Below, piece by piece: positions 43,111 through 52,216 of a stretch of 64,000 bases of DNA. Positions within the stretch are counted from its first letter, which is position 1. Every line of letters starts with the position of its first letter. Origin of the DNA: CAYRNR01 sp964425605 (GTDB lineage: Bacteria > Myxococcota_A > UBA796 > UBA9615 > CAYRNR01); assembly GCA_964425605.1 (NCBI GenBank), contig CAYRNR010000008.1, positions 1 through 64,000 on the forward strand, in the 5' to 3' direction. Both the position numbers and the translations under genes were made by a program. The notes below the pieces were generated by a model. The model did not search any database and was not told where the DNA came from. It saw nothing but the letters and a program-made list of their open reading frames with translations.

Positions 43111-44339
43111 GACGTGTACCGTGGCTCGCGCTGCTGCTGATCGCACCCCTGGCCTGCTCGTCGACGGACGACGACGACGACAGCGGCGGAGACGACGACG
43201 ACAGCGGCATCCCGGGCGACGACGACGACTTCGACGGCCCCGTGTGGGAGGGCTGCCGCGCCGTGGCCCAGGCCGCCGATCGGGATCGCCTGGTGGTCGT
43301 ATCGCTTCCCGACGGACCGTCCGCGGAGCAGACCGACACCTGGGCCGCGATGACCCTGAGCGCGGACGGCACCCTGGTGGACGACGGCGCGCGGTTCGAG
43401 ATGGGCCGGGCCACGGACGGCGAGGTGGTGTTCACGCCCGACGGCCAGGTGGGGCTGGTGGCCCAGGACGACGGCACCGTGGGGGTCTTCCTCGCACGCC
43501 CGGACGGGTCGTTCGAGGTGGTCCACGAGGCGTTCTCGGGGGACTTCTACGCCTCGTCGGTCGCGGTGGAGCCCAGCGGCGAGCGCGCCTGGATCGTGGA
43601 CGGCAACTGGGTGGAGAACGGCGGCGGGATCTACGAGGTGGAGATCGACTGCGACGACGGCTCGCTGGGCGCGCCCCGGCTCGTGGTGGAGTCCAAGCTC
43701 GCCGGTGGCCTGCTGCTCGATCCCTCGGTCATGGACCGCGCCGTGCTGGTGGCCCACGAGATCCCCGGGGCTGCGGCGGGCGACGACGCGGTGATGCTGG
43801 CGTGGGGCGGCGAGCCCGCGGCCCTCGACGGCGCGGACGCGTTCGGCGACGACGAGGCGTGGGTGTCGGCCGCGGCCATCACCCCCGACGGCGCCTACGT
43901 GCTGCTGGGGGACAACGCGATGTTCACCGAGCAGCCCAACCGTGTGGCCGTCGTGGGGGTCGCCGGGGACTCCCTGCAGGCCGTGCAGGTGCTCGACGAC
44001 ATCGAGGACCCCATGGACATCGTGGCCTCGCCGTACCACGACGCGGCCCTGGTGGTCAGCGGCTACGGAGACGCCCTGTTCGTGCTCGACCTCGACCCCC
44101 TCGATCCCGAGCCCTACGCCTACGCCGGGGAGCTGGACTACCGGGGCTCCCGGCCTGCGCTGCCCGCCTCGGCCGCGCTGGTGACCCGCGGCGGCCTCCG
44201 CGGCCTCGTCCTGGTGGCGGAGAACCAGGGCGTCCGAGCGGTGCGATTCCACGGCGGCGGCGAGGTGGAGGACCTGGGCATGGCCGTCGAGGGGGACGGG
44301 TACGAGGCGATCACGGGTGCCATCGGCGTCCAGCCCTGA
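43107..44339 (+). CDS. Lipoprotein with beta-propeller-like repeats
   Basis: A 410-residue lipoprotein (LIAPLAC, then two DDDDDS-type acidic clusters). The mature part has repeated strands such as TDGEVVFTPDGQVGLVAQDD, ITPDGAYVLLGDNAMF and YHDAALVVSGYGDALFVLDL, the pattern of a YncE/lactonase-like propeller. No enzyme residues are evident. GGAGGAACC precedes the ATG, which overlaps the stop of the NlpC/P60 gene, so the two are coupled. Confidence 0.8.
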   Translation: MRRVPWLALLLIAPLACSSTDDDDDSGGDDDDSGIPGDDDDFDGPVWEGCRAVAQAADRDRLVVVSLPDGPSAEQTDTWAAMTLSADGTLVDDGARFEMGRATDGEVVFTPDGQVGLVAQDDGTVGVFLARPDGSFEVVHEAFSGDFYASSVAVEPSGERAWIVDGNWVENGGGIYEVEIDCDDGSLGAPRLVVESKLAGGLLLDPSVMDRAVLVAHEIPGAAAGDDAVMLAWGGEPAALDGADAFGDDEAWVSAAAITPDGAYVLLGDNAMFTEQPNRVAVVGVAGDSLQAVQVLDDIEDPMDIVASPYHDAALVVSGYGDALFVLDLDPLDPEPYAYAGELDYRGSRPALPASAALVTRGGLRGLVLVAENQGVRAVRFHGGGEVEDLGMAVEGDGYEAITGAIGVQP

Positions 44340-44393
44340 GTGCCCCGCCGCGTGCGGGTGCGTTACCATGGATCTTTCCGATCCGGGGGTACG

Positions 44394-45713
44394 ATGAGCA
44401 AGACGTTGTGGTTGGCGTGTATCGCTTTGCTGGGCGCGGGTACGGCCTGGGCCGGCCCCAAGGCGCGGCTGGTGGTGGATCTGCCCGGGGACTCGGACCC
44501 GGACGCGGTGCTCGAGCACCTGCGCGGTGCCTTCGGCGACCGGTTCGACGCGCGCGTCGCCGACGTGCCGGGAGCCCTGGAGCGCGGCTTCGGGCCCTGG
44601 GTCGTCCTCGCGCCCGCGCAGATGGCGCCGTGCGAGGCCGACGCGGTGGGCCTGGAGCAGGTCCAGGCCTCCCTGGGCGAAGCCGAGGGGCTGATGCAGG
44701 GGCTGGAGTACGACCAGGCCCTGGCCCTGCTCGAAGACCTGGACGAGACGCTGTGTGGCGTCTCCGAGCCCATGCCCGCGGCGGTCTACGCCCGGGTCCC
44801 GTTCCTGCAAGGGGTGATCCACTACTATGCCGAGCACCCCGCCGCGGCGCGGGAGGCGTTCCGCGACGCGGTGCTGCGGCAGCCCGAGATGGAGTGGGAC
44901 GCGACCTACCCACCCGATCCACAGCAGGTGTTCCTCGACGGCGTGGCCGACGCGTACCGGGCCGACCGTGTCGTGTTCGCGCTGGACGCCGCGGATCGGC
45001 CCGTGCAGCTGCTCGTGAACGGCACCGAGGTGGACCCGTCCTCGACGGAACTGGAGCTGCTCGGCGAGCAGCACCTGCTGCAGTTCGGCGAGGGCGACTC
45101 GGTGTCCACCGTGGTGTTGCTCACCGGGGGCGCCGAGCGCGTCACCCTGGCCGGGCCCGGCCACGTCTCCCGTGGATTGACCCTCGGCGTGCAGAGCGAG
45201 CAGGGCGCGGCCGCATTCGCCGCGCTGGCCGAGGCGGCCGGCGCCGCAGGACACCGCGAGGTGCTCGTGCTCGACGCGCCGACCGCGGAGGTGGCGTGGC
45301 AGTACGACGACATCGATCGCGTCTGGGCGTCCGTGTCCCTGGTGCTGAGCAAGAAGCTCGCCGAGGGGCGCAGGGTCAGCGGCATCGGCGGGGCGCTGAT
45401 CGGCGCCGGGGCCGCCGTGGCCGTGGCGGGCACGGTCATCGGCGTGCGCAACCACACCCTGGGCTCTGAGCTCCGGACTGAGATGGAGGCCGACCCGGGC
45501 CTGTACGACCACCACCTCGACCAGTACGGAACCCATCAGGCCGCCTCCGGCGTGGGCGTCGCCATGCTCGGCGTCGGTTCGGCGCTGGTGGCCGTGGGGG
45601 TGCCGCTGCTCGTGCGGGGGCAGGCCATCCAGAGCAAGGCGGTCGAACAACCCCAGGTGTCCTTGGCGCCCCTCGACGGCGGCGTCGCCTTCGGGCTGAG
45701 GGGGGAGTTCTGA
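44394..45713 (+). CDS. Exported TPR/PEGA-like protein with two C-terminal membrane spans
   Basis: A 439-residue protein with a signal peptide (MSKTLWLACIALLGAGTAWA). Residues about 95-190 match the TPR region of the 27702 product (LEYDQALALLEDLDETLC, FLQGVIHYYAEHPAAAREAF, TYPPDPQQVFLDG). A PEGA-like domain (VQLLVNGTEVDPSSTELELL) and a third domain follow, then two hydrophobic segments (near 338-362 and 385-407) with a His-rich loop. It is a paralogue of 27702 with a different C-terminus. It is coupled to the next gene by TGATG overlap. I chose the ATG at 44394, with GGGGGT upstream. Confidence 0.78.
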   Translation: MSKTLWLACIALLGAGTAWAGPKARLVVDLPGDSDPDAVLEHLRGAFGDRFDARVADVPGALERGFGPWVVLAPAQMAPCEADAVGLEQVQASLGEAEGLMQGLEYDQALALLEDLDETLCGVSEPMPAAVYARVPFLQGVIHYYAEHPAAAREAFRDAVLRQPEMEWDATYPPDPQQVFLDGVADAYRADRVVFALDAADRPVQLLVNGTEVDPSSTELELLGEQHLLQFGEGDSVSTVVLLTGGAERVTLAGPGHVSRGLTLGVQSEQGAAAFAALAEAAGAAGHREVLVLDAPTAEVAWQYDDIDRVWASVSLVLSKKLAEGRRVSGIGGALIGAGAAVAVAGTVIGVRNHTLGSELRTEMEADPGLYDHHLDQYGTHQAASGVGVAMLGVGSALVAVGVPLLVRGQAIQSKAVEQPQVSLAPLDGGVAFGLRGEF

Positions 45714-48064
45714 TGCGCGGAATCACCACCTTGGTGTGTGTCCTGGCGCTCCCGATCCTCGGCCCGGGCTGCCTGACGAACTTCGATCGCCCCGAGCCCG
45801 AGCCCGGCCACCAGCACCACGACTGGGACGAGGACGGCTACTGCGAGGCCGAGCCGTGCCCGGGCGGCCTGGGCTCCGGGGACTGCGACGACGAGCACCC
45901 CGGCGTGTACCCGGGCGCGGCCCAGGTCTGCGACGACGCGGTGGACAACGACTGCGACGGCGTGCCCGATCCCGAGGAGGCGGACGGCGATCTGGACGGG
46001 TACTCGTTGTGCGACGGCGACTGCGACGACACCGACGCCTTCCTGGACCTCGAGGACGCGGACGGCGACGGCGACAGCACCTGCACCGGGGACTGCGACG
46101 ACGGCGACGCGGCGCAGAACACCCTGGACCTGGACGGCGACGGCTACGTCAGCTGTGACGACGGCACCGGCGAGGTGGACTGCGATGACCACGAGGCCTC
46201 GGTGTACCCGGGCGCCCCCGACGTCTGCGACGACTTCGACGACAACGACTGCGACGGGAGCCACGACGCCCTGGAGGTGGACAACGACGGCGACGGCTAC
46301 TCCGAGTGCGAGGACGACTGCGACGACGGGGATCCGGCGGTGAAGCCGGGCGCCGAGGAGGTCTGCGACGGCGTGGACAACGACTGCAACGGTACCGTGG
46401 ACGACGGCATGGACGTGGACGATGACGGCGACGGGTACACGATCTGCGACGGGGACTGCGACGACGGCGACGCAGCGCTGAGTCCGGGCGCCATCGAGGT
46501 GTGCGACGGCGACGACAACGACTGCGACGGGACCGTCGACGGCAGCGACTGCATCGACTGCACCACCGTGGTGCCGGGGTACTATCTCGACATCCAGTCC
46601 GCCATCGATTCGGGCTCCCCGGAGACGCCGATCGTGGTGTGCGTCTCACCCGGCACCTACACCGAGAATCTGGACTTCGGCGGGAACAGCATTCACCTCG
46701 TGGGCACGGCTGGGCCGACCCAGACGGTGGTGGACGCCCAGGGGAGCGGGACGGTCCTGCGCATCGCCTCGGGCGAGCCGGCCGCGCGCGTGGAGGGCCT
46801 GACCCTGACCGGCGGCGACAACCAGCGCGCCGGCGGCGTGGCCATCGACTTCGGGGCGCAGGTGGAGATGATCGGCGTACACGTCATCGGCAACACCGCC
46901 TCGTTCAGCGGCGGTGGGATCGACCTGCGCGACGGCAGCAACTCCTACCTGTACCTCGCCGACTCCGTGATCGCGGAGAACACCATCACCTACGGCATCG
47001 GCGCCGTCGGTGGCGGCATGCGGATCGAGGAGAACGCCACCGCCGAGTTGATGAACGTGGAGTTCCGCGACAACGAGGCCGACCAGGACGGGGGCGCCAT
47101 CTGGACCGCGGCCGGCCTCTCGGCCCACAACCTGATGCTCACGGGCAACGAGGCCGGGGACCGCGGCGCGGGCCTGTACGCCACCGGCGGGCTGGTCTAC
47201 ATCACCCACCTGACTGCGACGGACAACGCCGCGGGGAACTCCGGCGGCGCGATCTACCTCACCGACAGCGCCAGCTTGAACCTCGAGGACTCGACCCTGG
47301 CCCACAACGACGCCGGGGGCGGCGGCGGCGCGATCTACACGCTGAACTACTGCAACGTCTACGGGATCAACAGCCGCTTCGTGGCCAACAGCTCCGACAA
47401 CCAAGGCGGCGCCATCGACCTCACCTCCGGCTCCACCGCCCAGTTCGAGGCGGCCGTGTTCGCGGCCAACACCACCGGCGGTGACGGCGGGGGGATCCAC
47501 ATGGGCACATCCACGGGGCTCACCCTCAGCCACGTGTCCGTGGTGGACAACCACGCCGACGGTCAGGGCGGCGGCGTCGCGGTCGGTGTCCTGGGGACGG
47601 TCCCCGTACTCAGCGGTGTGATCCTGGCCAACAACTCCGCCGACGGCGGTGGGGGCGCCCTCAAGGCGCTGGGCACGGACATGATGCTGTCGTACTGCAG
47701 CCTCTGGGCGAACGGCGCCGACGCCGTCTCCGGGATGTCCGACCCGGTGGGGCAGTTCGGCAACGTGGAGGTGGACCCCGAGTTCCTCGACGTGGTCGAC
47801 CCGGACCCCTCTCTGTGGGATCTGCATCTGGGCGCGACCAGCGCGCTGATCGACCAGGGGCAGAACGACATCCAGGACCCGGACGGTTCCCGCAGCGACA
47901 TGGGCGCCTACAGCGGCCCGCGCGCCGGGCAATGGGACCGGGACGACGACGGGTACTACGAGTGGTGGCAACCGGGCCCCTACGACACGGGCACCTATCC
48001 CGGCCTGGGGTGGGACTGCGACGACACGGATACGCAGATCAACGCCGACCACGGCTGCTCATGA
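45713..48064 (+). CDS. MopE-repeat and parallel beta-helix lipoprotein
   Basis: A 783-residue lipoprotein (ILGPGC). Residues about 35-285 hold six or more MopE-type units, each an acidic loop such as DLDGDGYVSCDDG plus a Cys/Asp motif like CDGVDNDCNG or CDDAVDNDCDG. From about 290 a beta-helix begins (YYLDIQSAIDSG, VVCVSPGTYTENLDFGGNSI) with repeated turns of GGGIDLRDGSNSYLYLADSV type, as in polymorphic outer-membrane proteins. A last DRDDDGYYEW and CDDTDT unit closes it. Many paired Cys and acidic loops imply metal-stabilised, disulfide-rich structure on the surface. Its end overlaps the convergent kinase gene by six bases. Confidence 0.87.
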   Translation: MRGITTLVCVLALPILGPGCLTNFDRPEPEPGHQHHDWDEDGYCEAEPCPGGLGSGDCDDEHPGVYPGAAQVCDDAVDNDCDGVPDPEEADGDLDGYSLCDGDCDDTDAFLDLEDADGDGDSTCTGDCDDGDAAQNTLDLDGDGYVSCDDGTGEVDCDDHEASVYPGAPDVCDDFDDNDCDGSHDALEVDNDGDGYSECEDDCDDGDPAVKPGAEEVCDGVDNDCNGTVDDGMDVDDDGDGYTICDGDCDDGDAALSPGAIEVCDGDDNDCDGTVDGSDCIDCTTVVPGYYLDIQSAIDSGSPETPIVVCVSPGTYTENLDFGGNSIHLVGTAGPTQTVVDAQGSGTVLRIASGEPAARVEGLTLTGGDNQRAGGVAIDFGAQVEMIGVHVIGNTASFSGGGIDLRDGSNSYLYLADSVIAENTITYGIGAVGGGMRIEENATAELMNVEFRDNEADQDGGAIWTAAGLSAHNLMLTGNEAGDRGAGLYATGGLVYITHLTATDNAAGNSGGAIYLTDSASLNLEDSTLAHNDAGGGGGAIYTLNYCNVYGINSRFVANSSDNQGGAIDLTSGSTAQFEAAVFAANTTGGDGGGIHMGTSTGLTLSHVSVVDNHADGQGGGVAVGVLGTVPVLSGVILANNSADGGGGALKALGTDMMLSYCSLWANGADAVSGMSDPVGQFGNVEVDPEFLDVVDPDPSLWDLHLGATSALIDQGQNDIQDPDGSRSDMGAYSGPRAGQWDRDDDGYYEWWQPGPYDTGTYPGLGWDCDDTDTQINADHGCS

Positions 48065-49777
48065 GCCGCAGGGCGACCCCGTCGAGAAGTTCCAGCACCC
48101 CACATTGACCGTGGCGTCCGGCTGGATCTCGACCTGGAAGATCTTCTCCTCCTCGGTCTCCTGACGGAGCAGCTTGATGGTGTGCGGCCCGGCGGGCACC
48201 TCGAAGCTCGGCGCGCCGGTCCGCCCCAGGGCGACCCCGTCCAGGTAGATGTAGGACCACGGGACGCTGTTGACCTTGATGTGGCCGACGCCCTCGACGA
48301 GCGGCGGCGGCTCGGCGGTGGGCTCCTCGATGGGCTCCCCGATGGGCTCCCCGATGGGCTCCCCGACGGGCGGCGGTGTGGGCTCCGCGGGCGTGGGATC
48401 CTCGCGAACCTGTGGCGGCGGTTCGGGGGTCGGCAGCTCCTCCGGTGGCGGCTCGGTCGCCGGCTCGTGGACCTCTGCCTCGTCGTGTGTCGGCGCCTCG
48501 GTCGTCTCCTCCACCGCATCCGGAGGCGTCACGGACGGTTCGCAACCGCGCCAGAGGTGGGGCAAGACCAGCGCGGCCGCTGCCGCGAGCGCGAGCATCG
48601 CGCCCCCCACGGGCAACAGCGGCCATCGCCGCGGCCTCGGCCACTGGACCGACTCTTCAGCCTCGGTCTGCGCGGGCTCGGGCTCCTCGGGCGCCTGCGC
48701 GGTGACGCGCTGTGGCGGTGTGAGGTCCCCGATCTGGTCGGCGAACGCTGCCTGGAAGCTGTCCCAGCTGCCGGGCTCGCCCAGATCCTCGGGCACGGCC
48801 GGGCACTGCACCGTCTCCCCGGCGGTGAGCGAGGGCACGCCCCGGTCCCCCACCAGGCCGCACGTGGCGCGGGCCACGTGGGCCATGCACGGCCTCCCGC
48901 CCAGGCCGAACCACGCCTCGCGCAGCGCGGCGCCCATGTCCGCCGCGCTCGCGTGGCGGCTCGCAGGGTCGGTGGCGAGGGCCTTGCGCACCACGGGCGC
49001 CAGGGTGGGCGCCACGCGCCGCAGGCGGGCCGTGGCGTCGGCCACGTCGTTGGCCACCACCTTGTAGATCAGCTCGGTCACCGAGTCGGCGGTGTAGACC
49101 GGCTCGCCCGTGGCCATCTCGCACAGCACCAGGCCCAGGGCGTAGATGTCCAGCCCCGGTCCGATCTCGCCTTGGGCCGAGACCTGCTCGGGGGCCATGT
49201 ACCGCGGCGTGCCCTTGATCTCACCGCTGTGGGTGGTGAAGAAGGGGTTGGTGGCGGCCCGGGCGATGCCAAAATCGACGATCCGCACGGTCCCGGTGCG
49301 GTCCACCATCAGGTTGGCGGGCTTGAGGTCGCGGTGGATCAGGTTCAACGCCTTGCCGTGCTCGGTCACGGCGGTGTGCGCGTGGTCCAGCCCGGTGCAC
49401 ACCTGGACGCCCAGGTCGCACACGGCGTCCTCGGGCAGCCGCACACCGCGGCCCGCGCACAGGGTGAGGATGCCGCGCAGGCTGATGCCGTCGATGAACT
49501 CCATGGCCAGGAAGTACGACGCCCCCTCCTGGCCGAACTCGTGGATCGCCACGATGTTGGGGTGGTGCAGGGTCTCGCCGAGGCGCGCCTCGTTGACGAA
49601 GGTGCCGATCTTGCGGGGATCGAGGCCTGGGCGGTCGTGGCCGATGACCTTCAGCGCCACGCGCTTGCGGAAGCCCATGGCCCCGTGCAGGGTGCCCAGG
49701 TAGACCTCGCCGAAGGCGCCCGTGCCGATGAGGCGCTCCACGTCGTAGCGGCCCAGCCGCCGTAGACGCTCAGCCAT
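48059..49777 (-). CDS. Transmembrane Ser/Thr protein kinase with PEGA domain
   Basis: A 572-residue Hanks-type kinase: IGTGAFGEVY, Lys43 in ALK, HRDLKPAN (Asp150), DFGIARA and YMAPEQ, all intact. A membrane span lies at about 385-408, then a Pro/Glu-rich spacer with GEPI repeats, and a PEGA domain (497-560; IKVNSVPWSYIYLDGVALG). The plan matches the kinase at 29162. It starts ten bases after the FHA regulator, a likely phosphorylation target because FHA domains bind phospho-Thr. Confidence 0.92.
   Translation of the reverse strand: MAERLRRLGRYDVERLIGTGAFGEVYLGTLHGAMGFRKRVALKVIGHDRPGLDPRKIGTFVNEARLGETLHHPNIVAIHEFGQEGASYFLAMEFIDGISLRGILTLCAGRGVRLPEDAVCDLGVQVCTGLDHAHTAVTEHGKALNLIHRDLKPANLMVDRTGTVRIVDFGIARAATNPFFTTHSGEIKGTPRYMAPEQVSAQGEIGPGLDIYALGLVLCEMATGEPVYTADSVTELIYKVVANDVADATARLRRVAPTLAPVVRKALATDPASRHASAADMGAALREAWFGLGGRPCMAHVARATCGLVGDRGVPSLTAGETVQCPAVPEDLGEPGSWDSFQAAFADQIGDLTPPQRVTAQAPEEPEPAQTEAEESVQWPRPRRWPLLPVGGAMLALAAAAALVLPHLWRGCEPSVTPPDAVEETTEAPTHDEAEVHEPATEPPPEELPTPEPPPQVREDPTPAEPTPPPVGEPIGEPIGEPIEEPTAEPPPLVEGVGHIKVNSVPWSYIYLDGVALGRTGAPSFEVPAGPHTIKLLRQETEEEKIFQVEIQPDATVNVGCWNFSTGSPCGS
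48320..48367 (-). repeat. Four 12-bp tandem units encoding GEPI repeats
   Basis: The plus-strand unit GGGCTCCCCGAT occurs four times, the outer copies with one mismatch each, coding the GEPI repeats of the kinase spacer. Copy number change would alter spacer length in frame. Confidence 0.85.
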
Positions 49778-49786
49778 GGTCGCGCC

Positions 49787-50770
49787 TCACTCCCCCTCGA
49801 TGGAGACCCTGTCCGCAGCGAGCCGCAGGCGGGTGCGTCCGCGGCTCTTCTCGATGAAGAACGGGTCCAGCCCGCGCGCGGCGATCATCTTGCGCGTGTC
49901 GTAGATCACCTTGGTCAGCGCCGAGTTGAAGCGGTTCGCCGAGCCCGCGCGGCCCCACAGCGCCACGCGGATGGGCTCGTCGTCCACCCAGCCGTCGTCT
50001 CCGTCGCACCCTCGGGGGTACTGACCGTGCAGCGCCCGGGCGAGCACCAGCAGCAGCACGAACCGGTTGGGCACGCCCTCGAACGTGACCTCGTCGTCGC
50101 CGGCGGCCAGCACGATGCGCCCCTCGCCGGGGCGGTCGTGCACCAGGGTCAGCGCCACGTCGTAGCTGCGCGAGCGGGTGCGCTCGGGCACGGTCGCGGC
50201 CATGGCGGAGACGCTCTCGTCCACGAAGCGCAGCTCCACCCCGCCGACCGCGAAGGTGTCCGAGGGGCTCAGGGGTTGGCCGGGCCCCTCGCCGTCCCCG
50301 TCCAGGGTGGTCAGCCAGCGCGCGCCGTCCTCCATCACCACCACCGCGGCGACCGGGTCCAGGGACTCGATGCGGAGGTCGGCGGTGGCCGCAGAGCCGA
50401 TGACGAAGCGGTCCTCGCCGATGGGGAACGTCCGGCCGCTGGCCACCACCTCCACGCTCGGCCCGGGCGCCTCGGCGCCGCCGTCCTCGCCCACGGTCAC
50501 CACCTCCCAGGCGGCGTCGGGGCCGAACCGCACCACGTCCCCGGCCTGGATGCGGGTCCAGCCCAGCACCTTGCGGCCCTTGACGCGGGTGCCGTTGGTG
50601 GAGCCGAGGTCGCGCACGTACAGCCCCCCCTCGCGACGCTCCACGATGGCGTGGTCGCTGCTCACCGTGCCCAGGTTGATGCGCAGGTCGTTGCCCTCGG
50701 CCCGCCCCACGCGGAGGCGGTCGCCGAAGGAGAGGAGCTCGGAGGTGGTGGACGATCGAATGCTCGGCAT
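49787..50770 (-). CDS. FHA-domain regulator with C-terminal winged helix
   Basis: A 327-residue cytoplasmic protein. Residues 10-90 are a canonical FHA domain: VGRAEGNDLRI, Ser38 and His40 in SSDHAIV, and LGSTNGT. A second, degenerate FHA-like region (about 105-190; RFVIGSAATADLRIESLDPV) follows. The C-terminal ~100 residues resemble a winged helix (NRFNSALTKVIYDTRKMIA), as in OmpR- or SARP-like regulators. FHA domains bind phospho-Thr peptides, so it probably responds to the adjacent kinase and may bind DNA. The ATG at 50770 opens the FHA directly. Confidence 0.85.
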   Translation of the reverse strand: MPSIRSSTTSELLSFGDRLRVGRAEGNDLRINLGTVSSDHAIVERREGGLYVRDLGSTNGTRVKGRKVLGWTRIQAGDVVRFGPDAAWEVVTVGEDGGAEAPGPSVEVVASGRTFPIGEDRFVIGSAATADLRIESLDPVAAVVVMEDGARWLTTLDGDGEGPGQPLSPSDTFAVGGVELRFVDESVSAMAATVPERTRSRSYDVALTLVHDRPGEGRIVLAAGDDEVTFEGVPNRFVLLLVLARALHGQYPRGCDGDDGWVDDEPIRVALWGRAGSANRFNSALTKVIYDTRKMIAARGLDPFFIEKSRGRTRLRLAADRVSIEGE

Positions 50771-50876
50771 GTTCGTGGGAACGAGTATGGGGCAAGATCC
50801 ACCGCCTGCTCAAGCGGGGCCTCCCACGTGGCCGCGGCAGGTATCATGGGGGAACGGAAACGGGGGTCGATGGATC

Positions 50877-52202
50877 GTGGAGCCCGTCCGCTCATTCCCG
50901 CTGGTGCTGTGCCTGCTGCTGCTGGCCTCGCCGAGCTGCCCCGCGGTGGTGCTCGACGTGGGGGGCGCGCCCACGGCCGGGGACGACGATACGTCCGTGT
51001 CCGACGACGACACTGCGGCCGACGACGACGACAGCGGGGACCCTGGAGACGACGACGCGTCGGTGGTCGAGGGCCCGGCCGTCCAGCTCAGGCCGGGCCT
51101 GTGGGCCTTCGTCGACGTGGAGGTGGGCTGCGAGGTCGAGCAGGACATCGAGATCCACGCGGTGGGCAGCGATCCGCTGGTCGTGCAGGCCGTCTCGTTC
51201 GTGCCGTCGAGCGACGAGATGACGTTCCACCCGGGCTTCGCCGAGGGGATCTCGTTGCTCCCCGGCGCCTTCGTGGCGGTCACCATCCGCTACGCCCCCC
51301 ACGATCTGAGCCCGGACGGCGGCTACCTCGTGGTGACCACCAACGATCCGGATCACCCCGAGGTCACGGCCACGATCACCGGGACCGCCCACTACGACTC
51401 CGAGGCCGTCGACACGTTCCAGGTCCAGGGCAGCGGCCTGGTGGACATCCTGTGGGTCATCGACGACTCCGCCTCCATGCTCGACTGGCAGCACGAGCTC
51501 GCCGACCACACCGCCACCTACATCGACGGGCTGGATGCGCTGGAGATGGACTACCACATCGGCGTGATCACCTCCGATTGCGCCGACCTCCAGGGTGACC
51601 TGCCGGTGATGGTCCCCTCCACACCGGACCTCGCCGAGGTCTTCGCCGACGCCGTGGTCGTCGGCACCGGCGGCGCGGGCACCGAGCAGGGCCTGCTCCA
51701 GGCCGCGACCGCCGTGACACCGCCCCAGACCGAGCCTGGCGGCGCCAACTCCGGGTTCCTGCGCGCCGAGGCGGGCCTGCGGGTCGTGTTCTTCGGTGAC
51801 GAGGACGACCAGTCCCCGGAGATCGTCCCCGAGTACGTGGGTACCCTGCAGGCCACCAAGGCCAACCCCGCTGCCGTCCGACTCGACGCGCTGGTCTGCC
51901 CTGCGGCGCCCCGCTACGACCTCGCCGTGGCCATGACCGGCGGGACGGCCACCGACCTGTGCACCCCTGGCTGGATCGACGAACTCCCGACCCTCGCTGG
52001 CGCGGCCTCGTCGCCCCGCGACACCTTCGTGCTGACCGAGCAGCCGGTGGAGGCCACGCTGCAGGTGGAGCTCGACGGCGCGCCCGTGTACGAGGGCTGG
52101 ACCTACGTCGAGGCGTTCAACGCCGTGCTCTTCGACGAGACGCACCTGCCCGACGACGGGGACGTGGTCACGATCCGGTACCAGGTGATGGGGGAGTGCT
52201 GA
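50877..52202 (+). CDS. Exported Asp-rich protein with choice-of-anchor-D-like and VWA-like domains
   Basis: A 441-residue protein starting at GTG. The N-terminal hydrophobic segment ends at LASPSC, an imperfect lipobox, followed by several DDD clusters. Residues about 65-175 resemble an ASPM/SPD-2/Hydin-type Ig fold (VAVTIRYAPHDLSPDGGYLV). From about 180, VDILWVIDDSASMLDW starts a von Willebrand A-type domain with a MIDAS-like DxSxS (DDSAS). VWA domains bind protein ligands through a metal. It is divergent from the FHA gene and convergent with the giant protein gene. Confidence 0.8.
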   Translation: MEPVRSFPLVLCLLLLASPSCPAVVLDVGGAPTAGDDDTSVSDDDTAADDDDSGDPGDDDASVVEGPAVQLRPGLWAFVDVEVGCEVEQDIEIHAVGSDPLVVQAVSFVPSSDEMTFHPGFAEGISLLPGAFVAVTIRYAPHDLSPDGGYLVVTTNDPDHPEVTATITGTAHYDSEAVDTFQVQGSGLVDILWVIDDSASMLDWQHELADHTATYIDGLDALEMDYHIGVITSDCADLQGDLPVMVPSTPDLAEVFADAVVVGTGGAGTEQGLLQAATAVTPPQTEPGGANSGFLRAEAGLRVVFFGDEDDQSPEIVPEYVGTLQATKANPAAVRLDALVCPAAPRYDLAVAMTGGTATDLCTPGWIDELPTLAGAASSPRDTFVLTEQPVEATLQVELDGAPVYEGWTYVEAFNAVLFDETHLPDDGDVVTIRYQVMGEC

Positions 52203-52216
52203 GGGGCCTTCCGCGA

